DNA of 64,000 nucleotides from Azovibrio sp. (GCA_026414665.1 JAOAIO010000001.1:37242-101241), one strand, 5' to 3'. Shown: positions 30,135-40,424, counted from the first letter of the stretch. Made by a program: numbers and translations. The notes: generated by a model from the letters alone, not told the origin.

Positions 30135-30581
30135 CTAATGGTAGGCAGAATCGGCGGCGCCATCGGCGAGCAGCTCCTCGACGATGAGCGGATCGAGGTC
30201 GCGGGTTTGCCACCACAAGACCATGAGCACGATGATCTTGAAACGTTCCAGGGCGATGGGCGGCTCGGGTAGATCGGCGGCGCGGTCGAGGATCAGCTCC
30301 CGCGTCGGCGCGTCGATGACCCCGGCACGTTCGAGGAAAATGAGGAAATCGAGACAGCCAGGCTCGAAGCGTTCGAGCTCGGCGGCGGTAAACACGCGCA
30401 GGCCGTGGCTGGTGAAATGAAGCGGCGCGCTTTGCCGCAGCGCCGCGAGCCAATCGAGCGCGGCGCTGATGTCGAGCTCGTCGAAGCCGAGCGCCGAAAG
30501 CTTGCGGGCCAAGGCTTCCCCCTCGGGATGGGCGGAAAAATCGGAGTAATTTTCGAAAAGGTAGACGAGGATGTCGATCAT
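30135..30581 (-). CDS. smg: Smg family protein (DUF494)
   Basis: MIDILVYLFENYSDFSAHPEGEALARKLSALGFDELDISAALDWL. Confidence 0.93.
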   Translation of the reverse strand: MIDILVYLFENYSDFSAHPEGEALARKLSALGFDELDISAALDWLAALRQSAPLHFTSHGLRVFTAAELERFEPGCLDFLIFLERAGVIDAPTRELILDRAADLPEPPIALERFKIIVLMVLWWQTRDLDPLIVEELLADGAADSAYH

Positions 30582-31717
30582 GGCCGGGCTTGGGGAGGAA
30601 GGCGCTGGTAACGGTTGCCGGGCAAGGGGGCGATATGGCCGTCCAGTTCCAGCCCCATCAGGATGGCGAGAAGCGCATCCGCCGTCAAGCCGCAGCGTTG
30701 GCTTAGCACGTCGAGCGGGCAGGGGTCGTGTCCCAGGGCCGCGAGCACTTGCTGCGCTACGGTCGAGTCGGCTTCTGCCGGCGGACAGGGGGGCGGATCG
30801 GTCTCGACCAGCGCGGCGGGCGTGGCCCCGGGCAGCTCTTCGAGCACGTCGGCGACGGTCTCGACCAGCTTGGCGCCTTCGCGGATGAGGCGGTGGCAGC
30901 CGCGCGTGAGTGGCGAGTGGATGGAGCCGGGAATGGCGAATACCTCGCGGCCTTGCTCGCCCGCTAGGCGAGCCGTGATGAGGGAGCCGCTCTCGAGTGC
31001 GGCTTCGACGACGAGCACCCCTTGCGCCAGGCCCGCGATGATGCGGTTGCGCCGCGGGAAATGCGCGGCGCGGGCCGGCGTGCCCAGCGGGAATTCCGAA
31101 ACGATAGCGCCCTGCGCCAGGATTGCTGCCGCCAGCTCGGCATTGCGCGCCGGATAAAGGCGGTCGGCGCCGGTGCCGATCACGGCGATCGTGCCGCCTC
31201 CGGCCGCGAGCGCGCCGCGGTGCGCGGCAGCATCGATGCCGAGCGCCAGGCCGCTGATGATGACCAGCCCAGCCTGGGAGAGCGCGGCTGCGAAGGCTTC
31301 TGCCGTATGGCTGCCCTGTGGCGAGGCGTTGCGGCTGCCGACCACGGCGATGCCAGGCCGGGCGAGTAAGCCGACATCCCCGCGCACGTAGAGGAGCACG
31401 GGCGGGTCGGCGATTTCCAGGAGCGGCGCCGGGTAGCGCGGGTCGGCCAGGGTGAGGATGTGCTGTCCCGGTTGCGCCGCCCAAGCTAGGGCCGCTTCTA
31501 TGGCCGGCTCGAGTTCGCTCTGCGTGGCGGCGGCGTACAGCGCCTCGGCCTTGGCGCCAATGGTGGCCTGCCAGGTGGCGGCGGGGGCGGCGAAGACGGC
31601 CTCGGGCGAGCCGCAGGCAAGTAGGAGCCGGCGCTGTGAGCGCGGCCCGAGGCCGGGGATCAGCGTGAGCCGCAGCCAGGCGCGCAGCGCGGCCAGATCA
31701 GGGGTTGCGAACGGCAT
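30578..31717 (-). CDS. dprA: DNA-processing protein DprA/Smf
   Basis: GIAVVGSRNASPQGSHTAEAFAAALSQAGLVIISGLALGIDAAAHRGALAAGGGTIAV; start at 31717. Confidence 0.96.
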   Translation of the reverse strand: MPFATPDLAALRAWLRLTLIPGLGPRSQRRLLLACGSPEAVFAAPAATWQATIGAKAEALYAAATQSELEPAIEAALAWAAQPGQHILTLADPRYPAPLLEIADPPVLLYVRGDVGLLARPGIAVVGSRNASPQGSHTAEAFAAALSQAGLVIISGLALGIDAAAHRGALAAGGGTIAVIGTGADRLYPARNAELAAAILAQGAIVSEFPLGTPARAAHFPRRNRIIAGLAQGVLVVEAALESGSLITARLAGEQGREVFAIPGSIHSPLTRGCHRLIREGAKLVETVADVLEELPGATPAALVETDPPPCPPAEADSTVAQQVLAALGHDPCPLDVLSQRCGLTADALLAILMGLELDGHIAPLPGNRYQRLPPQARP

Positions 31718-32717
31718 CCCCGACGGCGAGGGGGCGCGAGGCTTCCATGACCAAGCCGTAGGCGACGCGCTCGAAGGTGCGGAAGACGAAGACGAGGCCG
31801 TAGCGCTCTTCAGGCAGGGCCATGACCTGGTTGCGGCCTTCGGCATCGCGGTACATCGCGGCGCGCTTGCTGAATAGGCCGAGCACATGGCCGACCTCGA
31901 CGCCATCGCGGCTGCCGCGGTTGAGCGTGATCACCGAGTTGCGCCCGCCAGCGCTGACGCCGCCATAGACCGACATGACGAGGCCGGAGATGTCTTGTTC
32001 GGCCCGGCGCGGCACATAGGATTTGAGATCGGGGAAATCGGCCGGTACGAGCAGGTCGCCTTTGAGGATTTCTTCCTTGCTGGCGAGCACTTCGAGGATG
32101 CTCACTTCGCCGGGCTGCTTGAGCTGGGCGGTGCCGAGGAAGAAAGCCTCGAAACCCAGCACTTCCTGGGTGGCGGGGTCCTTGAGCGGTACCCCGGGGC
32201 GGTAGATGTGCCAGCGGGGATGCTCTTCGTTGAGCCCCAGGACGAAGATTTCGTCACCGTTACCGGCAATGACGCGCGATTCGTTGGTGGCGATGATGCG
32301 GGGCGCATCCTTCAATGCGTCGGCCTCGACCACCAGGGGCTGGGAAATATAGGGTTCGATGGCTTCGCGCGGGATGGCCGGAATCTCTTGGCCGAGTCGT
32401 TCCTCATGCACCTTGGGCGAGAGCTTGCTGGCCACCGGCTTACCTAGGCGCAGGCGCGGCTTGCCATCGACGTAATCGAGATAGACGATGTCGCCTGGAT
32501 AGATCAGGTGTGGATTGCGAATCTGCTCGCGGTTCAAATTCCAGATTTCCGGCCAGCGCCAGGGCTCTTTGAGGAATTTGCCGGCAATGCCCCAGAGGGT
32601 GTCGCCCTTCACTACGACGTGTCGATCCGGAACGTTTTCCGCGAGTTGCAGGGAGTCGCCGGCGTAGGCGGCGGCTGCGGTCACAGCCAGAAGCAGGGCA
32701 GATATAATGCGGGACAT
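31698..32717 (-). CDS. Secreted LysM-domain protein
   Basis: Signal peptide MSRIISALLLAVTAAAAYA then LysM HVVVKGDTLWGIAGKFLKEPWRWPEIWNLN. Confidence 0.9.
   Translation of the reverse strand: MSRIISALLLAVTAAAAYAGDSLQLAENVPDRHVVVKGDTLWGIAGKFLKEPWRWPEIWNLNREQIRNPHLIYPGDIVYLDYVDGKPRLRLGKPVASKLSPKVHEERLGQEIPAIPREAIEPYISQPLVVEADALKDAPRIIATNESRVIAGNGDEIFVLGLNEEHPRWHIYRPGVPLKDPATQEVLGFEAFFLGTAQLKQPGEVSILEVLASKEEILKGDLLVPADFPDLKSYVPRRAEQDISGLVMSVYGGVSAGGRNSVITLNRGSRDGVEVGHVLGLFSKRAAMYRDAEGRNQVMALPEERYGLVFVFRTFERVAYGLVMEASRPLAVGDAVRNP
32680..32708 (+). promoter_or_regulatory. Candidate sigma70 promoter for def-fmt-htpX
   Basis: GTCACA (32680-32685), 17 bp spacer, TATAAT (32703-32708); inside the start of the divergent lysM gene. 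Confidence 0.4.
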
Positions 32718-32858
32718 GGATTTTCCTCGTGGACGGGTGGAACACGCCGGGCCCGGATCTGTCTGAACGAGCACGGTTTGAACCACGGCTCATGCCATTC
32801 CAATTTTCGGAAGCGCTTGAGATTCTGCACGCAATGACCTAACTGAGCAAGCTTTGCC

Positions 32859-33362
32859 ATGGCCCTACTTCCCATTTTGCGCTTTCCTGATGCGCGTTTG
32901 AAGAAAATTGCCGCGCCGGTCGAAAAAATCGACGATGGCATTCGCCGCTTGGTGGCCGACATGGCCGAAACCATGTACGAGGCGCCGGGCATCGGTCTTG
33001 CGGCGACGCAGGTCGATGTGCATCGCCAGGTGGTGGTCATCGATGTCTCGGAAGAGAGGAATCAGCTGCTCGTGCTCATCAATCCGCGCATCACGCACCG
33101 CGATGGCGTCCAAGTCTATGAAGAAGGCTGTCTTTCCGTGCCGGGCATCTACGACAAGGTGGAACGCGCGGCCCAGGTCAGCGTGGAATACCTCGACTTG
33201 GAGGGCGAGCGCCGCACCTTGACGGCCGACGGGCTGCTGGCGGTGTGCATTCAGCACGAGCTCGATCACTTGCAAGGCAAGGTCTTCGTCGAGCATTTGT
33301 CGCAGCTCAAGCAGATGCGCATCAAAACCAAGCTGGCCAAGCAGGCCCGTATCACCGCATGA
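32859..33362 (+). CDS. def: Peptide deformylase
   Basis: [32 protein letters not shown]. Confidence 0.97.
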   Translation: MALLPILRFPDARLKKIAAPVEKIDDGIRRLVADMAETMYEAPGIGLAATQVDVHRQVVVIDVSEERNQLLVLINPRITHRDGVQVYEEGCLSVPGIYDKVERAAQVSVEYLDLEGERRTLTADGLLAVCIQHELDHLQGKVFVEHLSQLKQMRIKTKLAKQARITA

Positions 33363-34285
33363 AGCTCATTTTCGCCGGCACGCCGGAATTCGCCGCCGTC
33401 GCGCTTGCCACCCTGATCGAAGCCGGGCACGACTTGGCGCTGGTCTTGACCCAGCCGGACCGGCCGGCCGGGCGAGGGATGCAGCTCAAAGCCTCGCCCG
33501 TCAAGCAGCTGGCGCTGCGGCATGGCATCGAGGTTTGCCAGCCGCTGTCCTTGCACAAGGATGCCGCGGCGCGGCAAAAAATCGCGGACATCGGCGCCGA
33601 TGCCATGATCGTCGCCGCTTACGGCCTGATTCTGCCGCAAGCGGTGCTCGACATGCCGCGCTTTGGCTGTCTCAACATCCATGCTTCGCTCTTGCCGCGT
33701 TGGCGCGGCGCGGCGCCGATTCAGCGCGCCATCTTGGCTGGCGATGCACAAACTGGCGTCTGCATCATGCAGATGGAGGCCGGGCTCGACACCGGCCCGG
33801 TGCTGGCCCGCGTCAGCACCCCGATTGCCCCGGACGACACGGCCGCCAGCCTGCACGACCGGCTGGCGCAACTGGGCGCGCGGCTGCTGGCCGACACGTT
33901 GCCGCGCCTGCCGCTCCCTGCCGAGCCGCAGCCACAAGCGGGGGTGAGCTATGCCGCCAAGATCGATAAGGCCGAAGCGCAGATCGACTGGCGGTGCAGT
34001 GCTGTCGAGCTGGATCGGCGCATCCGTGCCTTCAACCCTTTCCCGGTGGCGCAGACATCCTTACACGGCACGCCGATCAAAATTTGGGCGGCCTACCCGG
34101 TTGCCGGGCAAGGCGCGCCCGGTACCGTGCTGGCCGTGGATAAGGCCGGCATCCATGTCGCTTGCGGTGCTGGCGCCTTGTGTCTCACCGAGCTGCAAAA
34201 AGCCGGTGGCAAACGCTTGCCGGCGGCGCAATTTCTCGCTGGGCATTCGATAAAAGTGAATGAACGTTTCGGCAGCCTCGCTTGA
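33359..34285 (+). CDS. fmt: Methionyl-tRNA formyltransferase
   Basis: [40 protein letters not shown]...[17 protein letters not shown]. Confidence 0.97.
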   Translation: MKLIFAGTPEFAAVALATLIEAGHDLALVLTQPDRPAGRGMQLKASPVKQLALRHGIEVCQPLSLHKDAAARQKIADIGADAMIVAAYGLILPQAVLDMPRFGCLNIHASLLPRWRGAAPIQRAILAGDAQTGVCIMQMEAGLDTGPVLARVSTPIAPDDTAASLHDRLAQLGARLLADTLPRLPLPAEPQPQAGVSYAAKIDKAEAQIDWRCSAVELDRRIRAFNPFPVAQTSLHGTPIKIWAAYPVAGQGAPGTVLAVDKAGIHVACGAGALCLTELQKAGGKRLPAAQFLAGHSIKVNERFGSLA

Positions 34286-34345
34286 ATGCGAAGCTTGCGT
34301 GCCTATCTAATAAACCGATACCACTTTAGCCTCGAGGAGGTTTCC

Positions 34346-35194
34346 ATGTTCAACTGGTTCAAGACAGCCCTGCTGATGGCGGGCATCATGGCCTTGTTCG
34401 GGGCCATCGGCGCCTATGTCGGCGGCGCCCAAGGCATGGTGCTGGCGCTGGTGCTAGGCGGCGCGATGAATTTCTTCTCCTACTGGTTCTCGGACAAGAT
34501 GGTGTTGAAGATGTACAACGCCCGAGAAGTGGATGAATTCTCCGCGCCCCAGTTCTACAACATGGTGCGGGAACTGGCGCACCGGGCCCAGATGCCCATG
34601 CCCCGGGTGTACATCATCGACGAAGCCCAACCCAACGCCTTCGCTACCGGCCGCAATCCGGAAAATGCGGCCGTGGCGGCCACGACGGGCATCCTGCGCT
34701 TGCTCTCGGCGCGAGAGATCCGCGGTGTCATGGCGCATGAGCTAGCGCATGTGAAGAACCGTGACATCCTGATTTCTACCATTTCCGCCACCATGGCCGG
34801 CGCCATTTCCATGCTCGCCAACTTCGCCATGTTCTTCGGCGGCCGCGATTCGGAAGGGCGTCCGGCCAACCCGGTGGTGGGAATGCTGGTGATGATCCTT
34901 GCGCCGCTTGCGGCGACGGTGATCCAGATGGCTATTTCCCGGGCCCGCGAATACGAAGCCGACCGTGGTGGAGCCGAGATCTGTGGCGACCCCCATGCCC
35001 TGGCCGATGCGCTGGAAAAGATCAATGCCTACGCTCGCGGCATTCCCATGGCCACTGCCGAGGCACACCCCGAAACGGCGCAGATGATGATCATGAACCC
35101 GCTCTCGGGCGGCGGCCTGCGCGGCCTTTTTTCTACCCACCCGCCTACCGAGGAGCGAGTGGCGCGACTCCGGGCCATGGCCCGGGCGTACTAA
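34346..35194 (+). CDS. htpX: Membrane zinc metalloprotease HtpX
   Basis: [13 protein letters not shown] (HExxH); [11 protein letters not shown] start preceded by GAGGAGG. Confidence 0.96.
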   Translation: MFNWFKTALLMAGIMALFGAIGAYVGGAQGMVLALVLGGAMNFFSYWFSDKMVLKMYNAREVDEFSAPQFYNMVRELAHRAQMPMPRVYIIDEAQPNAFATGRNPENAAVAATTGILRLLSAREIRGVMAHELAHVKNRDILISTISATMAGAISMLANFAMFFGGRDSEGRPANPVVGMLVMILAPLAATVIQMAISRAREYEADRGGAEICGDPHALADALEKINAYARGIPMATAEAHPETAQMMIMNPLSGGGLRGLFSTHPPTEERVARLRAMARAY

Positions 35195-35206
35195 GCTCCA
35201 TCCCCA

Positions 35207-35229
35207 GGCCGGCTTCGCCGGCCTTTTTT
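35207..35229 (+). terminator. Rho-independent terminator downstream of htpX
   Basis: GGCCGGC-TTC-GCCGGCC perfect 7 bp stem followed by TTTTTT. Confidence 0.9.
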
Positions 35230-35344
35230 GTTGCAGGGGGTGCTAAGTGGCGGGGAATGTCACAAATTTGGCGTGCCCTGGCATTCAATCTGCATCGAGA
35301 TCAAAGCATAGTGTGCTTGTGTTGATTGGCGACAGGATCACTGT

Positions 35345-36202
35345 ATGAATTTCTCGCAGGCGCTTTCATCATTTGTCGGCGAATGCCAACCGAGCCTAAT
35401 GAGCCGTTTCCTGGCGGTTGAGGATGGCCGTATCGCGTATGACGATACTGGGGGGCCAGGCCCTGTCGTACTTGCCATCCCGGGCATGGGCGATTTGCGC
35501 TCCGAATATCGTGCTGTGCGTCCCTTGCTCCAACGTGCTGGCTATCGTTTCGTGAGCATGGATGTACGGGGTCACGGCGAAACTTCCGTGCAATGGCCGG
35601 ATTATTCCGCGCGCGCGGTAGGTCAGGATGCCGTGGCGTTGCTAAAGCATTTGGATGCAGGGCCGGCTGTGATTTTGGGCAATTCGTTTGCTGCTGGTTC
35701 TGCGTTGTGGGCGGCTCGGGATGCGCCCGACCGTGTTGCGGGCGTGGTGCTGCTTGGCCCCGTGGTGCGGGATATCCCGTCTCCCTGGTGGGTGAAGGTG
35801 GTGTTGCGCCTTGGTTTTGCTGGACCTTGGCGAGTGGCTTTTTGGTTGGCCTTTTGGGATAGCTTGTTTCCCGGGTGTAAGCCGATTGACCATGCCGAGG
35901 CTAGGGCGGCTTTGGCGGCTAGCTTACGTGAACCGGGGCGTATGGCGGTGTTGCGCCATATGGTGAGTTTGTCGAAAGCCGATACGGCTGCCATGTTGAC
36001 GCAAAGTAGTGTGCCCGCGCTGGTGGTCATGGGGAGTCGTGACCCTGATTTTCCCGACCCACCCGCCGAAGCGCGTTGGCTGGCGGATGTGTTGGGTGCG
36101 GAGTGCTTGATCGTCGAGAGCACGGGTCACTATCCGCATTTGGAAATGCCAAGGCGGGTCGAACCTGCCCTTTTGGCATTTTTGGCGCGTGTCGTGGGGT
36201 GA
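35345..36202 (+). CDS. Alpha/beta hydrolase
   Basis: VLAIPGMGDLRSEYR, MDVRGHGETS, LGNSFAAGSALWAA. Confidence 0.88.
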   Translation: MNFSQALSSFVGECQPSLMSRFLAVEDGRIAYDDTGGPGPVVLAIPGMGDLRSEYRAVRPLLQRAGYRFVSMDVRGHGETSVQWPDYSARAVGQDAVALLKHLDAGPAVILGNSFAAGSALWAARDAPDRVAGVVLLGPVVRDIPSPWWVKVVLRLGFAGPWRVAFWLAFWDSLFPGCKPIDHAEARAALAASLREPGRMAVLRHMVSLSKADTAAMLTQSSVPALVVMGSRDPDFPDPPAEARWLADVLGAECLIVESTGHYPHLEMPRRVEPALLAFLARVVG

Positions 36203-36249
36203 CGATGCAAAAACGAATTCAGGCTTCCCCCGCCAAATCTGCCAAATTC

Positions 36250-37302
36250 TCAGTGGTTTCTTTGTCGCGCTGCGGTCGGGGTGATGCCGGTCCAGCGCTT
36301 GAAGGCACGCTGGAAAGCGCTGGGCTCGGCGTAACCCAGCAGATAGGCCACCTCGCCCAGCGCCAGCCGTGGGTCGGCCATGTAGCGCATGGCAAGTTCG
36401 CGCCGGACGGCATCCAGCAGGTCCGCAAAGCGCGCTCCCTCCTCCTGCAGCCGGCGTTGCAGGCTGCGCTCGCTCATGTGGAGGGCCCGGGCCACGGCCT
36501 GGAGCGTCATCGGCCTATCGGCCAGGCCTTCGAGCAGGTGCCGACGGACCCGCAGGACGGTGTTTGCCCGGTGCGGCGTGTAGGCCGCGAGCAGGTGTTC
36601 GGCATGGTCGGTGATGATCCGGGACAAGCCCGGATCGGCCGCCGGGACGGGGCGGTCCAGGACTGCGGCAGGCAATGCCAGAAAGGAGACGGGGGCGTTG
36701 AAGGCGGGGGTGACACCGAAGACCTGCCGGAAATCTGCCGCATCGCCAGCGGCGGGGTGCGGCAATCCGACCGCCAGGGCCTGCACCGCTTCTCCCGCGA
36801 TCTGGGTTGCCATCACCACCAGGGAGGCCAGGGTGAACTCCGTCGCGTGCCGGCACGGCCGCGCCGCGCTGCCCTGGAAACGGTGCTCGATGCGCACCAC
36901 ATCGCCTGCCGGAATGACATCGAACGTCGCCAGGTCATGCACCAGGCGGTTGTAGCGGACCAGACGTTGCAGGGCGGTGCCCAGATCCGGCGCTGTGCGC
37001 ACCGCATAGTCGAGCACGCCGAAGGCTCCGGGCTGGATCAGGGCGGCCGCGTGCAGACCGAACAAGGGGTCGCCGGTCAGCGCCGCCGCCTGTTCCCACA
37101 ACCGCTGTTCGACTTCCAGCGGAATCCGCGCATCGGCCGCGTCGGATCCGGCCGGCGTGAACCCGGCCGCCTGGGTCAGGCGTGTGGCATTCGCTCCCAT
37201 GGCGGCTGCCATCTGGACAATCATGGCGCCGGTACGGGCGGAAACCTGGGGGACTGGGAGACGGGAGGACATGGTCGGCTGGGCGTTGCGGCTGATCGGC
37301 AT
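36250..37302 (-). CDS. AraC-family transcriptional regulator (N-terminal arabinose-binding-like domain)
   Basis: C-terminal AraC HTH (AVARALHMSERSLQRRLQEEGARFADLLDAVRRELAMRYM...LLGYAEPSAFQRAFKRWTGITP); start uncertain (37302, 37272 or ORF start 37383). Confidence 0.9.
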   Translation of the reverse strand: MPISRNAQPTMSSRLPVPQVSARTGAMIVQMAAAMGANATRLTQAAGFTPAGSDAADARIPLEVEQRLWEQAAALTGDPLFGLHAAALIQPGAFGVLDYAVRTAPDLGTALQRLVRYNRLVHDLATFDVIPAGDVVRIEHRFQGSAARPCRHATEFTLASLVVMATQIAGEAVQALAVGLPHPAAGDAADFRQVFGVTPAFNAPVSFLALPAAVLDRPVPAADPGLSRIITDHAEHLLAAYTPHRANTVLRVRRHLLEGLADRPMTLQAVARALHMSERSLQRRLQEEGARFADLLDAVRRELAMRYMADPRLALGEVAYLLGYAEPSAFQRAFKRWTGITPTAARQRNH

Positions 37303-37415
37303 GGAATGGCTGCATTTTCCTTCTTTTCCTGTCGGAAACCCAGAATGGCTGCTTCTGCGCGGGGCTTCCCCACGGGAGTCCACGGGGCCACCCCGGGCAT
37401 CGCGTCCCTTGTCCG

Positions 37416-38111
37416 GTGCCGGTGATGCCGATGGCTGATGCAGTGATCATGACACCTGCCAGCGGGGCCTGTGCGGGGGATTTCCTGGCCTGGTTGGATG
37501 CCATCCTGGCCTCTTTTTCCTCCGGGCAGGGGGCTGTGGTGCCCTGTGGCGATTGTCGGGCCTGCTGCCGGGCCGGATATTTCATTCCAGTTCGTCATCA
37601 CGAATGGGCAACCCTAGCCGTCATTCCCCGGGGGCTGCTGGTGCACCCTCCGGGCACCTCCGGGGAGGGCGATTATCTGATCGGTACGACGCGACGCGGT
37701 GACTGCGCCATGCTGCGCCCCCAGGGCTGCCCGATCTACGCCCGGCGCCCCCAGGCCTGCCGCAATTACGATTGCCGGATCTTCACGGCGGCGGGAATTC
37801 CGTCCGGCCATGACGCCATTGACCGGCAGGCCGGACGCTGGCGTTTCCAGTACGGTAGCGACCATGGCTGGCTCGTCCATGCGGCGGTCAAGCAGGCGGC
37901 GCGCTTCGTGATCGACCACGCCCGGGCGTTTCCCGGCGGGCGCGTCCCTGAGCAGGCCGCCGACATTGCCCTGGTGGCGCTGAAAGCTCATCCGGTCTTT
38001 CTCGGCCCCATGGACGGATACGCGACGGACGCGGCTGTGGCCCGGGCAGTCGTGCGCGCCTGCCGGGTTTTCGATGCGACGGGCCGTCTTGTGTCCGGCG
38101 GAGCGCCCTGA
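37416..38111 (+). CDS. YkgJ-family cysteine cluster protein
   Basis: CGDCRACCRAGYF ... CAMLRPQGCPIYARRPQACRNYDCRIF. Confidence 0.8.
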   Translation: MPVMPMADAVIMTPASGACAGDFLAWLDAILASFSSGQGAVVPCGDCRACCRAGYFIPVRHHEWATLAVIPRGLLVHPPGTSGEGDYLIGTTRRGDCAMLRPQGCPIYARRPQACRNYDCRIFTAAGIPSGHDAIDRQAGRWRFQYGSDHGWLVHAAVKQAARFVIDHARAFPGGRVPEQAADIALVALKAHPVFLGPMDGYATDAAVARAVVRACRVFDATGRLVSGGAP

Positions 38112-38791
38112 TGCCGAAACAGCCTGAAACCCGCCCCTGGCCGGCAGGGGAAAGAAGAAGCTGCGAACTGGTGATTTTTGACCTGGACGGCACCCTTGTG
38201 GACTCCTTCGGCCTCTTCATCAGCATCTACAACTCCCTGGCCGGCCGGTACCGCCTGAAGCCGCTCAGCCTGGATGAGGCCGAGCGGCTGCGGCAGTCAT
38301 CACCCCGCGAAATCATGGCCCGGGTCGGCTTGCCGTATCGGAAGCTGCCCTGGATAGCCCGGGACTTCATGAGCCTGATGGGGCAGCGGCGGCATGAGAC
38401 GGCCTTGTTCGGCGGCATCGGGCGGGTTCTTCACGAACTGCATGGGCGGGGACTCCGGCTTGCCGTCGTCAGCGCCAACTCCCTCGAAAACTGCCGGCGC
38501 ATGCTCGGGGACGATATCGGCGGCCTCATGGATTGCATCGAGGGGGGCGCTTCCCTCTTCGGCAAACACCGCCGGATCCGTCGCGTGCTCGCAATCCTGG
38601 GGGTTCAACCGGGCCGGGCCATCTACGTGGGAGATCAGTTGCCGGATGCCGACGCGGCCCGGGCGGCGGGGGTCGCCTTCGGCGCGGTGAGCTGGGGATA
38701 TGGCGCACCAGAGGCCCTGGCCCGCCAGCGTCCGGACATCACGTTTGCACGCGTCGAAGACCTGGGCTTGCTGGCCCCCCGCGGCCCATGA
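38111..38791 (+). CDS. HAD-family hydrolase (phosphoglycolate phosphatase-like)
   Basis: VIFDLDGTLVDSFGLF ... AIYVGDQLPDADAARAAGV. Confidence 0.9.
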   Translation: MPKQPETRPWPAGERRSCELVIFDLDGTLVDSFGLFISIYNSLAGRYRLKPLSLDEAERLRQSSPREIMARVGLPYRKLPWIARDFMSLMGQRRHETALFGGIGRVLHELHGRGLRLAVVSANSLENCRRMLGDDIGGLMDCIEGGASLFGKHRRIRRVLAILGVQPGRAIYVGDQLPDADAARAAGVAFGAVSWGYGAPEALARQRPDITFARVEDLGLLAPRGP

Positions 38792-38860
38792 GCTCCGGGC
38801 CCGTTCATCCGGAGTGGGCATGCCCGGGTAGCTGGCGGTTCTTGCCCCGATAGGCGTTCC

Positions 38861-39724
38861 ATGTCGTCCGACCTCTTGGCTGCCATCCTGCTCGGCTTGA
38901 TCGAGGGATTCACCGAGTTCCTGCCGGTTTCCAGCACCGCCCACCTGCTGGTGGCCCAGCACTGGCTGGGCCACCGGAGCGAGTTCTTCAACATCGCGGT
39001 GCAGGCCGGCGCCATCCTCGCCGTGGTTTTCGTGTACAGGAGCCGTCTCGGGGTGCTTGCCGCCGCCGTCTTCGTGCCTGCCGCCGCGGCGCCTGCGGCG
39101 ACGGACCGGGCCCAGCCTCCCCGCGCCTACCTCACGCGCCTTGCCCTGGCTTTCAGCGTGACCGCCGTGCTGGGCCTGGCCGTGAAGGCGCTGGGGTGGG
39201 AGCTGTCCCATGCGGTCACTCCAATCGCATGGGCCCTGATCCTGGGGGCTTTCTGGATGCTGGCGGCAGAACACGCAACGGCGGGCCGGCCGGGGCAGTC
39301 TCCCGACGAGGCCTCGATCACCTGGGCGGGGGCGGTTCTGGTAGGTGTCGCCCAGGTCGTGGCGGGGGTGTTCCCGGGAACGTCAAGGTCGGCGGCGGCA
39401 ATTTTCGTCTTGCTGCTGCTGGGCGTGCGGAATCGGGGCGCCGCCGCCGAATTCGTGTTCCTGGTCGGCATTCCCACCATACTGGCCGCTACCGCCTATG
39501 CGCTGTTCGATTCCCTGGCGCATCGGCCGTTCGGGGACATGCCCTGGGCGGACATCGGCGCCGGCTTCGTGGCCGCGTTCCTGGCGGCAAGCTGCGCGGT
39601 ACGCTGGTTGCTGCATTTCATCCGGGTGCACCGGTTCACGGGTTTCGCGCTCTACCGGCTGATCCTGGGCCTGGTTCTCTTGGTTTGGGGGGAGGCGAGC
39701 GCGCCGATGTCAATGACGGGATAA
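38861..39724 (+). CDS. uppP: Undecaprenyl-diphosphatase UppP/BacA
   Basis: GLIEGFTEFLPVSSTAHLLVAQ ... GVFPGTSRSAAAIFVLLLLGV. Confidence 0.95.
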   Translation: MSSDLLAAILLGLIEGFTEFLPVSSTAHLLVAQHWLGHRSEFFNIAVQAGAILAVVFVYRSRLGVLAAAVFVPAAAAPAATDRAQPPRAYLTRLALAFSVTAVLGLAVKALGWELSHAVTPIAWALILGAFWMLAAEHATAGRPGQSPDEASITWAGAVLVGVAQVVAGVFPGTSRSAAAIFVLLLLGVRNRGAAAEFVFLVGIPTILAATAYALFDSLAHRPFGDMPWADIGAGFVAAFLAASCAVRWLLHFIRVHRFTGFALYRLILGLVLLVWGEASAPMSMTG

Positions 39725-39817
39725 AACGCATGCAGTCAGGAGCAGGAGGGTGAATCATGCACTTGTCTAGCCGTTGCCCGTTATGCTTGCGACTCGCCAT
39801 GAATCGAGGTCTATCGC

Positions 39818-40393
39818 ATGAAGAAACACATCGACGAGCTGTTGCTGCGCATTCAGGCGCTGCAAGAAGAGTTGGAAGAGGAGTACCGCAAGCGGCGCGA
39901 GGAATTAGAGCAGCGCCGCCTGCAATTGGCCGAGGAATTCTTGCGCACGCAGCGGCGTTACAAGATCGGCCTGTTCCGCTTTTTGATCCGCAGCCGTTTG
40001 CTGGTGGTGTTGACGGCGCCGGTGATCTATGCCGGCTGGATTCCTTTTTTGCTGATGGACTTGTTCGTGACCGTGTATCAGCACGTCTGCTTCCCCATTT
40101 ACCGCATCCCTAAGGTGCGGCGCGCTGATTACGTGGTTCTGGATCGGGGTGAGTTGCCGTATCTCAACTTGGTGGAGAAGTTCAACTGCCTGTATTGCTC
40201 TTACGGCAATGGCGTGGCGGCGTACACGCGAGAGGTGGCGGCGCGCACCGAGCAATACTGGTGCCCGATCAAGCACGCCCGGCGCATTCGCGGCGCGCAT
40301 GAGCGCTATCCGCGGTTTTTCGATTATGGCGATGCCGAGGCTTTCCGCCAGGGTATCGAGCGCTTGCGTCGCCAGTATGAGCGGGACGTTTGA
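39818..40393 (+). CDS. Uncharacterised coiled-coil membrane protein with conserved-looking Cys residues
   Basis: N-terminal coiled coil MKKHIDELLLRIQALQEELEEEYRKRREELEQRR; hydrophobic hairpin; FNCLYCSYGNGV...YWCPIKHARR. Confidence 0.75.
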   Translation: MKKHIDELLLRIQALQEELEEEYRKRREELEQRRLQLAEEFLRTQRRYKIGLFRFLIRSRLLVVLTAPVIYAGWIPFLLMDLFVTVYQHVCFPIYRIPKVRRADYVVLDRGELPYLNLVEKFNCLYCSYGNGVAAYTREVAARTEQYWCPIKHARRIRGAHERYPRFFDYGDAEAFRQGIERLRRQYERDV

Positions 40394-40424
40394 GGCTTCT
40401 ACTGCTTCGAAGGCTGGCGGCAGC

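Noticed and set aside
29290-30453. 387 aa minus-strand ORF overlapping topB and smg
   Set aside because: Alternative frame of two confident CDSs with Arg-rich shadow translation.
35230-39740. Prophage or integrative element
   Set aside because: No integrase, recombinase, phage structural genes, att-like tRNA or transposase seen.
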